Origin: Pythium myriotylum
Lineage: Eukaryota > Oomycota > Peronosporomycetes > Pythiales > Pythiaceae
DNA length: 64,000 nucleotides
Direction: 5' to 3'
Assembly: GCA_023091665.1 (NCBI GenBank)
Contig: JALJCQ010000012.1
Span: 2,356,001-2,420,000, forward strand
This document shows, one piece after another, positions 21,430 to 32,998 of the stretch. The notes beneath the pieces are model-generated. The model was not told the origin of the DNA and made no database searches. It worked only from the letters and a program-made list of their open reading frames with translations. The stretch's first letter is position 1. Each line of letters begins with the position of its first letter. The translations under genes and the position numbers were made by a program.

Positions 21430-22940
21430 TCACCTCTTGCTGGTATTGATCCACCCGTCTAAGCCCTTTTGCGTTGGCGCGAGTCCCTTGCGTTTAGGCG
21501 ACTTCACTACATCGCGGGAGTGACGACCTTGCTCATCATGGCGCGTCACCGGATGATTGGAAGCAACATTGTTCTCTCGGTCCATGATGAAGTTCAGACT
21601 CAAGGAAGCCTCACCCTTTGCTTCAGATTTGGTATTGGGGTGAGGACGCGGAGCAGCTTTGAAGTAATTGTGCATCGATCTAATCCGAATCTTTTTGCGC
21701 CCTCCTGTTGCTTCTGTCGAACCGTGTGACGTAGCACGCATACGCAAGCTTCCATTAGCCACGGATTGCCGAGGTGCTTCTTTGGTACCTTTCGAGGACG
21801 ACTTGTACTCAGCGATGGCAATCTTTTTCTCTTCATCGAGCGCCAAGTACTCATCCAGTTCGATCTTGGGGTCCTTTTTCCTCTCCTCAATACTGTCTAG
21901 GAAAGCCTGAAGTCGAATTTTTGGTTTTGGGGAATCAGTCTTCCTACCACGATCACGACAAATTTCTGCACTGTGGTCGTCACGATGGTTACGGGAGTGT
22001 CGTTCTTCAGGAGAACTTTGCTTGAAGGCTGCTCGGCTCTTTCCGGTGGGCTCGGGTGTGAGTTCGATGCGAGGACGCTTCATCTTGACAGACTTGGCTA
22101 TACGTGGTGAATCGTCGATGTATTTCGCGTGCTTCGCGCATCGTTTGGTAGGACTGCTCGCCTTAGAGTGATTTTCTAACGTCGTCGACGGAACTTTTGC
22201 CGCAAAGAAAGACGAGATAGTAGGTGTTTTCTTGATCGCCTTGTCCTTCTTTCCCATCTCGCTTCGAACACTCTTGAACGCACTGGACACGGCGTTCTTG
22301 AGCCCTTCATTGAGCGTGTCCGCTCGTGTTTTTCCCTTAACTTGACCGTCAACCAGCCCAAACGTGCGGATTTTGCGCCATACCGTGCCTACAGATGGAG
22401 AAGCTAGTCAATAGATGGACCTTCGTCGGGGAAGCCCTGACTGAGAGCGTACTCCCTGCTTCGAGCTCTTCTCCGCGGCGGTTGAGCTTCCGCTTGATCA
22501 TTTGTGTACTAGGCAGCCTGTTCTTGTTCACTTTATGCGTCAGATACCGCACTAGGCACACATCTTACGCTACTCAAGCGACGCGGCTCGTGACACGCAC
22601 ATTTCCTGACTGTCCAATCGCAGCGGGTACTCGCGTTCCTCATGCATCACCTTGAGGACTTTGGCGATTCGGTGGCCACGCGGATCTCCAAACACAAATG
22701 CCTACGAATACCACCAAACTATCGTGAGCCATGTTGACGGCACACAGAGCAGGCCCCAGCACGCGCCATGGAGTAGTACTCGATGATGTCTCCGGGAAAG
22801 AGCCGCTCCTCTCGCAGCTCCGCGGCCGTGAGTCCGGCGCCGCCAGCCTGTGGCTTGGCGCTCTGCATGGCGCGCGTGTCCGCCCGCGGCGCTTGCTCCT
22901 CGTCGCTGTCGCTGTCGATGTAGAGCGTGTGCCTGGCCAT
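21430..22940 (-). CDS. Unknown nuclear-type protein with two PIP-box-like motifs
   Basis: Proposed exons are about 22763-22940, 22601-22701 (start uncertain), 22453-22517 and 21430-22388. I do not recognise the family. The N-terminal part (DSDSDEEQAPR, LFPGDIIEYYS, GDPRGHRIAKVLKV, STVWRKIRTFGLVDGQVKGK) looks like a small folded domain with a conserved feel. The C-terminal two thirds are basic and disordered, with TPTISSFF and IRSMHNYF, both matching the PCNA-binding spacing x-x-x-[IM]-x-x-[FY]-F but lacking the leading Gln. An E2F-like site lies about 80 bp upstream of the ATG. A replication or repair role is a hypothesis only. The first intron is ambiguous: 44 nt (ending 22702) or 77 nt (ending 22686) both keep frame. 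Confidence 0.55.
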
Positions 22941-23021
22941 CGCGACACCGAGCTCTCTGCCCATCGGCAGCAACAGTTAACTTACGTGGGTCGACAATCT
23001 GCAACAAGTCCACAAAATGGG

Positions 23022-23033
23022 TTGGCGGGAAAA
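23022..23033. promoter_or_regulatory. E2F-like site TTGGCGGGAAAA
   Basis: Perfect match to the TTSSCGGGAA E2F/DP core, in the 137 bp between the divergent PIP-motif gene and the PHOSPHO-type phosphatase gene. Inferred from sequence alone. Confidence 0.5.
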
Positions 23034-23077
23034 GTAACGGTTCACGGGTTCAGCCCACAGGATCTCATCTGCCAAGG

Positions 23078-23901
23078 ATGCCGCAAGTGCTCGTGGTCTT
23101 CGACTACGACTGGTCGCTCGTGAACGACAACTCGGACACGCTGGTCTTCAAGGCCCTCTGCCCCGAGCTGCTGGAGGAGATCGCCACCCGCCGCACGGTC
23201 GAGCCCTCATGGACCAAGCTCATGGACGACTTGCTCGGGGAGCTGGTCGCTCGCGTGCCCAGGCTCACTCGCGTCGACATCCGAGACGCCGTCGCTAGAA
23301 TCCCCATACAGCCACGAATGCTGGACGCGGTGCGCTTGGCCGTCGACACACATGGTGCGGATGTCAAGATCATCAGCGACGCCAACACTGTCTATATCGA
23401 CAGCATGCTGGAGCTCCAGGAGCTGAAGCCGTTGGTATCGGAGATCTTCACAAACCCCGCGGCGTTCGAGGGTGAATCCTCGAACCGCCTCCGCGTGCAA
23501 CCGTTCCACTCCCTGCAGGAGGAGCCTCATGGGTGCCCGTTTTGTCCCACCAACATGTGCAAGGGGCTCATTCTAGATGCGATCCGAGACAAGAAAAAAT
23601 ACGACGTCGTCTTATACGTGGGTGACGGTGGCGGAGACTTCTGCCCCTCAACACGGCTCACAAGGTGTGTTAAGTACTGCAATGATAGCATCTTGGCCAC
23701 CAGTGCTGATTTTGTTTGGCACACAGCCGCGACGTGGTCTTCGCGAGAGACGACGATGAGAATGGCAAACCGTACGGTCTCCTCAAAAAGATTCGCGCGA
23801 ATGTCGACAAGGTTTCCGCACGTGTTGTGCCATGGCGCACAGGAGAAGACATATACGAGCAGTTTGGCATCTTTCTCCTTGAAGCATACACCAGCAAGTA
23901 A
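23078..23901 (+). CDS. PHOSPHO1/PHOSPHO2-like HAD phosphatase
   Basis: Exons are 23078-23664 and 23727-23901, giving 253 aa. HAD superfamily motif I is VVFDYDWSLVNDNSD (nucleophile Asp and the second Asp), motif II lies near KIISDANTVYI and motif III/IV is YVGDGGGDFCPS. CPFCPTNMCKG is also characteristic of this family, whose animal members dephosphorylate phosphoethanolamine/phosphocholine (PHOSPHO1) or pyridoxal 5'-phosphate (PHOSPHO2). Substrate cannot be decided from the sequence. The intron splits an AGC codon right after motif IV. The protein is cytosolic, with no signal peptide. It is convergent with the acetoacetyl-CoA synthetase gene, about 50 bp between stops. Confidence 0.88.
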
Positions 23902-23950
23902 AAAGAGTAGACTTGGCGAACTGACAAAAAGCATGTATTCCCACCTACGT

Positions 23951-26637
23951 CTATTCACTCGCCTTCAGGTTACGAGCATATTCTTGGAACCACCCAAGGC
24001 TCTCTGGGTTGCGCAACGCGCTAGAGTTACCAATGGCGTGACCATCGACAATCTTCTTCACCGCGATTTCCACCTTTTTGCCGCTGATTGTGTAAGGAAT
24101 ATCAGGACACGAGATAATTGCTGACGGAACGTGGCGTGGGGACGCTTGCTCGCGGATTAAGCGGGCAATCTTCTTTTGAAGTGTAGGGGTAAGCTCGATG
24201 CCTTCGTTGAGAATGACGAACAACAATACACGGACATCCGGAGTGCCATCGTTGAGCACGATGCTCTGACCCACAACAATCGAGTCCTGCAACTCATCGA
24301 TCTTCTCGGTAATTTTGTAGATGTCAGCTGTGCCGATGCGGACCCCACCAGGATTCAACGTCGCGTCCGAACGACCATAGATAATGAACCCGTCGTGTTG
24401 CGTAACCTCGGCGAAGTCTCCGTGGCGCCATACGTTTGGAAACACGTCGAAGTCTAATGATTTCGACAAGTTAGCTTTGTCATACAGTATGAGAAATATC
24501 CAAACTCACAAGCGCTGAAGTATTTTGACCCGTCCGCGTCGTTCCAAAAGTATAACGGCATCGAGGGAAATGGCTTGAGACAAACCAATTCGCCTTGCTG
24601 CTGCTTGACCTCCTTCCCGTCGTCGTCAAATATGTGCACGTCAAGTCCAAGACCTCGAATTTGAAGTTCACCGTCGCGGACTAACCAACAAAATGTCAGT
24701 CAATTCGTCAGGATCCCATCCTTTTTCTTCCATACCTGGGAGGTTTGAGCAGCCAAGTGCGAAGCACCCGTTGAGATCGGTACCTCCGCTAATGGAGGCA
24801 AATTGCACGTCGCTCTTGATTGACTCGTAGACGAACTACGTGCACAAAAATTGAATGAGCACCGTGAATAGCTTCTAAGGAGGATTAGGTACACGAGTGT
24901 ACCTTAAAAATGTTGGTGCTTGCGGGAGACCCTGTAGACGCGATAGCACGGAGTTTTGACAAGTCATATTGTTTCCCAGGTTGGCAGCCGGAGTCCATCA
25001 CTGCGGCAAGGTATCGTGCGCTCGTTCCAAACACGGTGACCCCAGCATCCTGATAGCAATAAATTATTTCAATGCGTACGAGAGGTTCACAGATGAGTTC
25101 ACATACCTGAGCAAACTGCCAGAGCGCGCCAGTTGACGGGTACAATGGGTTGCCATCAAAGAGAACCACCGTAGCACCAACTCCGAGGGCACTCACGAGC
25201 CAATTCCACATCATCCAACTAGAGTATCGCTGTCAGCATTGCTATCAATCCCTGTAAGCCGGTAAAAGTCACAGACCCCGTTGTCGTGTAGTAGAATACT
25301 CGATCCTTGCGTGTCACGTTAAGGTGCTGAGCATCGCAACAAACATTAGCTTGAACCTAGAATTGCAGTCTTCAAACAGCCACGCACCAGCATGTGTTCC
25401 TTGAGGTGGTTGAGCAGCACGCCTGGACCCTGCACGAGGCACTTGGGCAGGCCTGTCGTGCCGCTACTGTACATTACATACACTGGGTGGTCAAACGGCA
25501 ACTGTTCAAACTTGATGGTCTCGGGGCCAGGCGACGTCGCACTTTCATGGAGAAATCGATCGAGGTAAACGGCCCCGCGGATTTTGGAGATGTCCAGGTC
25601 GTGGCCCAGGTGGATTGAGTAACGTGCTATCACGACTTTTTCAACGCTTGGCAGTTTATCAACAATCTCCTTGAGTTGGGGCATCGTATCCACTCGGTTT
25701 CCCTTATAGAAGTAGCCATCTGTTGCAAAGACAATCTTTGGCGCGATCTGCGCAAAGCGATCAAGCACGCCCTGTGCACCAAAGTCAGGCGAGCAACTTG
25801 ACCAAATCGCTCCGAGGCTGGTGGCGGCAAGCATCGCAATAATTGCATCTGGTACATTCGGGGTATAGGCAACAACTCGGTCCCCTGCGACGACGCCAAT
25901 CTCAGACAGCCTCTTGGCAAGACGCGCGACACGGGAATAGAGCTGCTTGTAGGTGATTGTGGTCTCGTGGTTGCTTGTCTCGCCCTTGAAGATGATCGCA
26001 GGGTGGTCATCGCGAAAACGGAGCAAGTTCTCAGCAAAGTTGAGTCGCGCCCCGGGGAAGAACTTAGCGCCAGGCATTTTGGTTACGTCATCCAGCACCT
26101 GAGAGTAAGGTTTGGAAGACATCATCCCCGTGTACTTCCAGCACTATCGATAGGCACAGGTTAAATTTCCCGCCAGCCAGCTCACGCAATGCGCAACACG
26201 CACCGCATCCCAAAAAGCCTCGAGGTGTTCGACAGACCACTGCCAGAGCTCGCTTGGTTCGGCCAGCGACACGCTTCACGTGCACAAGAGTAGGTCAGCT
26301 CGCCCCATTCTCACAAGCTACCACATGACTTCACGAACCCGTGCTGTTCGTTGACGAATTTGGTGAAGCGCGTCCAGTGCGACGTATCCAGAATCGCTTG
26401 CGTGGGACGCCACACTGGTGGCACAGAGGTTACGGGGCCGGATCAGTTCTCAGGAGCCACAAGGTCACAGCGCAGCTACTCACAAATCTTGCGGTCGCTC
26501 TCTCGAGGCGTCGCGAGGCGCTTGCTGCTGGCTGTGGGGCTCAGCGGGTGCTGCGGCGACGCGACGCCCGTGGGGCTCGCGGCGTCCCCCGCTGGCTCGG
26601 AGAAGTCTTCGCTCTTGCGCTTGCCGGTCGGCGACAT
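23951..26637 (-). CDS. AACS: Acetoacetyl-CoA synthetase
   Basis: Ten exons: 26484-26637, 26330-26414, 26204-26273, 25388-26143, 25277-25326, 25107-25218, 24903-25049, 24736-24835, 24510-24680 and 23951-24453; 715 aa. It ligates acetoacetate to CoA with ATP, feeding ketone bodies into lipid synthesis. The ANL adenylation fold shows the P-loop VYVMYSSGTTGLPKCLVQG, GAIWSSCSPDFG, GGTDLNGCF, GELVCLKPFPSMPLYFWND and YGRSDATLNPGGVRIGTADI; the acetylation-type Lys lies in TISGKKVEIAVKK. CWKYTGMMSSKPY and the FWDA join match AACS rather than acetyl-CoA synthetase. The first 50 residues are a Ser/Pro-rich extension. Exon 2's 3' border is uncertain (41 or 57 nt intron). This is the most intron-rich gene here. 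Confidence 0.93.
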
Positions 26638-27039
26638 GGTGGCTCTCGGTGTCGGTCGACGAATGGCAACACGCCAAAACACTCGGACGAACCCCACTTT
26701 CGGACTTATTCGAGATGGCTGGGTGCAGTTTAACAGCCCTCAAGACAGTTTGTGAGTGATATCATCTCCATGTGCAGTCACATGTTGTCAGCTGACCGCC
26801 ACTTGAAGTGCGGCATGACGTCACAGGGCATAGGGAATGATGCCGCACACTCCACCGAGCTGACCACGCACGCCACTTCCATTATCATGCGAAGACTTGG
26901 TTTATTGAGTTTAGATACATTCAAAGGCAAGGGACTCGCCGCCTTGCGGTCGGCGGTAGGTTTATAATGGTCGACGTCATCCTCCACTGGCCCCATCCAC
27001 AGAGATGATGCAGTTGAAGTTGTGGGCGTCTGTCTCAGT
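26638..27039. other. Intergenic region between AACS and the TIR gene
   Basis: Promoter side of AACS and 3' side of the TIR gene. It has a TGACGTCA palindrome at 26816-26823. No gene recognised. Confidence 0.5.
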
Positions 27040-30000
27040 CTAGGAGTGGTCCTCAGGCAGACTCGTGGCCGCGCTGGCCTTGAGCATGCGCCCGAGCGCC
27101 CGGGCCCGCGCAGCCGCCGTCAGGAGTGTGGGCCGAGAAGCGCGTCGGCTGCCCATTGGGGCGAGCACGGAGCCTGTAGCCTCTGCATGCACCGGCACGT
27201 GCTCGCGGACACCGGAAAGCAGGCTCGCAAAGCTGGCGTTGAAGCCGAGGGCAGGCGTGAAGTGGAGAAGCTTCGTGCGTGAAAGCTGGTAGAGCTTGTC
27301 GGGCGTGAGGTCCAAGTCGTTGAGCATGATGGGCAAGATTGGCTTGCCTTTATCCTCAGCGAATGCAAGCTGGTCACTCACAAGCTCACTCTTTGCTGTG
27401 CGATTTGAAATGATGACGATGAAGCACGAGCACTTGAGAATAGCCTCCTTCGCGATGTGGATTCGCTCTGCCATGTCCTCGGTCTGGCCTTGCGCGCCGT
27501 CGAAGAAGCAGAGCACGTCGTTGTCTGTTAATCTGTCGTACACTCGTTGGGAGAACGCTCGGTGGTGGTCGCCGTGGCTCAAGAACACGAACTCCTCCGA
27601 AATGGTGGTCAGGTCGATCTCCTTGATGTCATCATCACTGCTGTCACCCTCATCCTGAAGTCTTGTAGACACTCGGCGATTGCGTCCACGCTTCGCGCTA
27701 ATCTGGATCAGCTTCTTGCGGTGCTTTTCCACTTCGTCGCGCACGCCGTCCAACAGGAGGCGGAACTGGGCTGCGAACTTCTGCTCGTCGTACGTGTACG
27801 TGATGTTGCGTTTGTTACTGTTGTCGACGCTAGTGATCGCAGGCTCGAACGGCACCATTTGGCGAGTGTACACGTACACCTGCAACTCCTCTGTGATGGG
27901 CGCACGCTCTGTGGAGACGGCCATGATAGGCGTGCCGCACTCCTTAGCCAGTGCAAGCTCTTTTAGACACCATTCAGACTGCGCATAGTCCTCAGTGAGG
28001 ATGCAGACCACAAGCGCCGCGTTTTGGATGCCGCGAGCAATCTCCTCGCGCCACACGGAGCCACCACCGATGCCCGAAGGGTCCACTAGAGACGGAGTCA
28101 ATCCAACAAGTTAGAAATTGTTCTGATCAAGGCAGATACGACGGCATGAACTTACTCTGATCGAGCCATGTAGTGATGTTGACAGCCTCAAGACTTCGAC
28201 GAAGCTTCTGCGCGAACTCAGCATGGGAGTGAGTGTAGCTGATCATCACGTCTCGGTTGCCAGCCGCGCGCTTGGCTTCGAACTGGAGAGTAGTGGACGT
28301 GGTGCAGTCGGTCGGACGCATCCCATCGACGTTAGTGTGCATTATGTCAGCACCACACGAAATGAGTGTGAGAGCAGACTCGCGGTTTTCCTTCTTCATC
28401 GCGATGTGGAGCGGGGTATCACCATTGGGCAACTCATCGTTAATGTTTGCACCGGCACGAACCAGAGCCAGCAGCATTTGCTCCGATACTTCAGCCGCCA
28501 GGGCCGCACACAAGATCGGCGTCATGCGTCGATAGTCGTGAATATTCGTCTCTGCCTTGTACTCTAGCAGAAGCTCCACCAAGCGAAGTCGGTTGACGCG
28601 TGCAGCCCAATGGAGCGGTGTCCTTCCCCGGATATCTTGGAAATTGGGGTCTGCACCAGCTTTAAGAAGCAGCTCTGCTGTTTCATATGCCCCATTGATT
28701 GCAGCCCAGTGCAGCGGCGTGCGGCGGTTGAGGCCAACGTAGCCGTGTTCACCAAGTGTGTTCGGATCGGCACCTTTGCGTAGCAGCTTGCTGAGAACAG
28801 TTGTGTTGTTGTTGGCCGCAGCAGTGTGCAGTGGTGTGAGAGCGACATCTCCACCCCAGTCCTCCAGCTCACGCGCAACGGGAATATTGCCGCGCATGTA
28901 GGCGAGTTGCAGAACTGTCAGGGTGTTCATGTGCCCTGGATCTGGTACCTCGAGATGGTTCGCACCGGCTCTCATTAACAGCGACACGATTTCTGGAATC
29001 TCAGCTGCAAACAGTGGAGGCACACGTTCAGAAGAGTACGAAGACTCGCAGCGCAAGTTCACATCAGCCCCTCGATCAATAAGCCATTGCACAGCCTTGA
29101 CCTGGCCTGTGCGGACAGCACAGTACAGCGGTGTGACGAGTGTAGTCTTGAAGACGGAGACTGCATCCTCATCAACCGATTGCGCTGGCTTGGCAATGAA
29201 GTATTGCGCAAAGAACCAGAAGAGATCTCCCGAGCTGAAGCGTACCCGTGAAATTTTATCCAAAGCGTTGATCTGGAAGCCTGCTTTGAGCAGCATATCC
29301 ATGATGGGTATGTTGCCATGGTAGGCCGCGATATGGAGCGGATTCTTCTTCGAGTGGCCGAAAGTTCGGAAGAACAGCGATGCATTTGAGTACAATTCGT
29401 CCGCAAAATTTTCACCAAGTTCTCTTCGTGCCTGCACAAGCGCGACCGAGATATCCAAAGTACTGCCGAGCTCTGCTGCCTTGAAGAGCTTCTTGCGAAT
29501 GTCTCTAACAACCTGGCTGCGTTCCGAGCGGTACTGACTGCCACGCTGAGTTAGACGAGAGCGGACATCACCAGTTTGATCTGCCTCTTTGAAAGCGCCC
29601 AATTGCATCTTAAGATGCTCGCGGAAACGCGCGAAATAGGTGAGCTCAAGAAAGACGGCGAGGTAGCTGACGATGGCGCCTAACACATAGAAATGGACGC
29701 GAGTCTTGCCGCAGTTGAAGTTGGTTCCCTCGAGAAGACTATAGACGAAGTAGATGAAGACCAGCACGTTGAAAATCACAACGAGGACTGCGACGAGCTC
29801 ACAGGCCTGGAGGTAAAGCGAGCGCTTGACTTTGCTGCGCTTATGGTCCCCTCCCTGTCGTAATTCGCGCTTAAATGGCTCGAAAGTGCGGATGCCAGAG
29901 GCAGGAAGGCCTATCATGATGACGATAGGCAACATGTGGTAGACAACCATTGAGTAGGTGACGATGGTGCTGCAGTCGCGACAGTTGCCGTCGTCGGTGT

Positions 30001-30553
30001 CGTAACATTTGCTTCTCTCAAACAAGATCGATCGACTAAGGTTATGAACGCGTAACCCGCCTCTTTCGATATCCTTGGTAGCCCAGAAGAGCAAGATGCC
30101 GATAATGTCGAGGACCACGAGGAAGATCATGACATGATTGAGCCTCTTCGCGAAGTAAGAGTTGGAGTGGTATCCTCCAGTAAGCAGGACGCGCGGAAGC
30201 TTCTTGGGTTGACCGCGAAGCTCAGCCTTCGGTCCTGTCGCCATCTTTACGATGTCAGCAAGGTTTTGTGGCGCTGACGATGGCGAGGCAGGGATCAGCG
30301 GAGACGCGTGGGTGGTATCTGGCGTGCCAGTGCCATTCTTCTTGGCGCGGCGCTTGTTCACAAAGCCTGCGATGAGGGCTTGCGCCCTGTTCACAGCGTT
30401 CGGATCGCTTGAAGGCGCTTCATGCTCACTTGCGTGGCTCGAAGGAGGGCTCTCGTGGAGAGTCTCGCTGGCGTCTCCGTGGTCGGTTGGCTGCGCTGGC
30501 GCACCGTGGCCGACGTGTGGCGATTCGTGAAGCGCGTGGTAGTTGGAGTCCAT
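27040..30553 (-). CDS. Membrane protein with ankyrin repeats and two TIR domains
   Basis: Exons are 28156-30553 and 27040-28085 (70 nt intron within the first TIR), giving 1147 aa. Residues 1-135 are disordered. Four membrane helices lie at about 141-158, 195-222, 249-274 and 287-308. Ankyrin repeats run from about 400 to 750; the clearest are KKNPLHIAAYHGNIPIMDML, RRTPLHWAAINGAYETAELL and GRTPLHWAARVNRLRLVELL. TIR1 (767-900) has RDVMISYTHSHAEFAQKLR, TTWLD and DYAQSEWCLKELALAKECG, where Glu842 aligns with the catalytic Glu of plant and SARM1 NADase TIRs. TIR2 (963-1090) has EFVFLSHGDHHRAF and CFFDGAQG but SELVSDQLAFAED, with no Glu at that place. The ATG at 30553 is the first in frame. It may be a sensor or stress-signalling protein; that is inference. 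Confidence 0.85.
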
Positions 30554-31284
30554 GGCCCAGACTTCTCTGAGCCTGTCCGCGGCCGATGTTGGAGTGCGCT
30601 TGGGCGGCGGAGAGACGCTCGAGGCGCCTGGAGAGTTTGATATCTCAAACCCTTGGGCTCGTGGCGGTCTTGTTGCTTGTTTGCGACTGACTATCGCAGG
30701 AAGGAGATGAGTGAGCTCCAACGTGTCCCATCAGATTGGTCGAAAATATGGAAGGTCGAATCATATTGGCTGAAACTCCCATCGCGACCCAACCCATAAT
30801 TCAACGGCATCTCACTTTGAACAAGACAGGACAGTTCACTGCGCTTTCTGCCGTTCTCTTCACGCGATCTTTTCTCGGCCACTCCGGCGGTCGCGCCGTC
30901 TCCTCTCTTGCGAGCAGATCCCCAGGCGTGAGAACTCTCTTTCTCAATGAGAAGGAGAGTTCCCGATGAGAAGGAAAGCGCATCCCAGACCCTTCCGCTC
31001 GCGCTGCGACATCCAGTGGAAGCGCGCCTCCTGGCCTTGTTGCCGTGACACCCACGCACAAGCGACAAGCCATGCTTGATTATAGCCCATAATCGGTTCT
31101 AAGGCGATTCGTCGGATCGGTTTTAGATGGTCATCTGGATCTGATCTGCATCAGATTCCATTCAAGTCTGATCCGCCGCCTCTTTTGGGGATGGGCACCG
31201 TTGGCGGAAAGCGCGGGACCAGCGCGGGAGACGTGACCAGGAGACCTGACCAGCTCACGAGTGGGGCACCAGAGCGCCGTGTCA
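30554..31284. other. Divergent 5' region of the TIR and DEK genes
   Basis: 731 bp with a 31-nt near-perfect hairpin (30932-30962), a short inverted TCTGAT/ATCAGA pair near 31139, and GC-rich TTGGCGGAAAGCGCGGGA-like sequence near 31200 in front of DEK. No gene recognised. Confidence 0.5.
30932..30962. repeat. 31-nt inverted repeat
   Basis: GAACTCTCTTTCTCA and TGAGAAGGAGAGTTC pair with one mismatch across a single central base. A partial third copy (GATGAGAAGGAA) follows at once. It is located between the TIR and DEK genes. Confidence 0.7.
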
Positions 31285-32841
31285 ATGACCGAGCAGGAGC
31301 GAGAGCAAGAAGACGCCGCGGTGCCAGCGGCCGGCGGCGACGCAGACGTCACGGTCACGGGAGCACGCGCACGCCGTTCAACGCAGAAGTTCGGCTTTGA
31401 CAGCAACGTAAAAGATGAGGAGGAGGAGGAATTCAAGCCACCTGTCGGTCCCGGAGTCAAGCTGCGTGATATGGAAGTGGTAGCCGAGAAGGTAGGGGTG
31501 ATACAGCCTCTGCAGGGGTGGTGGATGGACGCTCAAGCATCGTAACTGTGTGACAGATCTCGCATATGGGGAAGAAAGATGCCGAGACCATCAAGTCGCT
31601 CTACAGCATCATGTATGGCCGTCGATTCCAACTGAAAAACGTACGTGCCGTACATTCTGCTAGTGCTAGAGCCCTTGCATGACGTGCGGGTATTCGAACA
31701 GATCCGAACGATCAAAGACCATATTCTGGACTTTACGGGAATTCCAGACGCGGATGACAAGGTCAGTAGGGAAGAAAATGTTTCGTGTGCATGTCATCAC
31801 CTGAAGACTTCGGCCCGCAGATTCGTCAGCAACTGATGGGGAAAACAGGGAAGTGGATGCGCGGTTATATCCAGGACATCATGGATCTCCTCGGCGTGAG
31901 TTCTTGATAAGTTGAGGTCTCAGATCGACTCATTCTCATAACATACCTCTTGTTCTTCAGGTGGACAGGTCAAAAAAGTCATTTGATGAAGAGAACAAGC
32001 CTTTTGATAAAGATTCCTTGTTGAACCGACTCATCGACTGGTTGTTCAACCCCCAGGAAACGGCTGTGGGTCATCCCATTGCGATCTTGTTGCATCTGTA
32101 TCTAATACTGTTTCCTGTCTATCCAGAACGCAAAGCGGAAGAGCGCAACGGCTGGTACGAAGAAGAAGAAACCCACGTCGAAGGTGAATCACGTAGTCAA
32201 GTATCATCGTGTAGGAGATCTGATGGTCTTTGACTTTGTAGAAAGCTGCAGCGAGCACTAAGGCCACGACCGGTAGCAAGAGGAAAAGCGTAAGTCTACA
32301 ACTTAAGTGTCTCTGTGCAATTGTACCAATTTCATCGTGTGAGTAGGCTACCACGCCAAAACAAACAGCTAAAAAGGCGAAAACTGTTTCGAAGAAGAGT
32401 GCGCTTGTTGATGAGGACGATGAAGACGATGCCACTGAGTCGGAGCTGGACAATGTTGACGGAGGAGAGGACTCTGACAGCGACTTTGACGGGAACGATG
32501 ATGTCCAGTCAAAGAAGAAACCATCAAGGAAACCTGCCGCCCATCGAGGCAAGAAGGCTGCTGCAACAGAGACGAATAGTGACGATAAAAACGAGGACCC
32601 GACCGTACCCTCTGAACTCGAAGAGGCAGTTCAGAACAAGGTCAAGGACATAATTGCTAACGGCGACGCTGAACAACTTACAGTCAAGAAGGTGAGAGTA
32701 GATTTTATACTTCACATCTCACAGTGATCCATCTAACTCCATTTGTGATAGATTGTCCGACAACTGAGTGAGGACCTGGGCAAGGACTTTTCATCTCAGA
32801 AATCGGCGATCAAGGACTTCGTGACCAACTTGCAGATGTGA
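31285..32841 (+). CDS. DEK: DEK-type chromatin protein
   Basis: Nine exons: 31285-31491, 31557-31640, 31702-31761, 31821-31895, 31961-32065, 32127-32183, 32242-32289, 32347-32691 and 32752-32841; all in phase 0, 356 aa. The N-terminus has RRSTQKFGF and PGVKLRDMEVVAEKI, as in DEK before its SAP-related DNA-binding region (IKSLYSIMYGRR ... GYIQDIMDLLG ... LLNRLIDWLFNPQ). A Lys-rich linker and an acidic stretch (ALVDEDDEDDATESELDN) follow, then the small C-terminal DEK_C fold (LEEAVQNKVKDIIANGDAEQ ... IVRQLSEDLGKDF). DEK binds and supercoils chromatin DNA. Every intron lying in phase 0 is notable. Confidence 0.9.
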
Positions 32842-32998
32842 TAGTCAGGTCACTATTCAGTTCCGTTCGCGTAGGAGTCACTGATTCGTTCACACTGTAA
32901 GATTTAGTGTGTTGATTGGTTGAAATGTTACTGTCACTTTAGTGACATCTCCAAGGGCTTCATCCTCACTACCAGCCATTTCATCGAAGCGGACAAAG

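Noticed and set aside
26166..26175. TTTCCCGCCA as another E2F site
   Set aside because: It is inside an intron of acetoacetyl-CoA synthetase; it shows that the motif also occurs by chance in this window, so single sites are weak evidence.
18834..26823. TGACGTCA palindromes (18834 and 26816) as CREB-type sites
   Set aside because: Two 8-mers in 64 kb are compatible with chance, and no shared function of the adjacent genes supports them; noted only.
30691..31068. Minus-strand frame upstream of the TIR gene as an extra exon
   Set aside because: It starts without a recognisable domain and crosses the hairpin; the ATG at 30553 gives a complete product.
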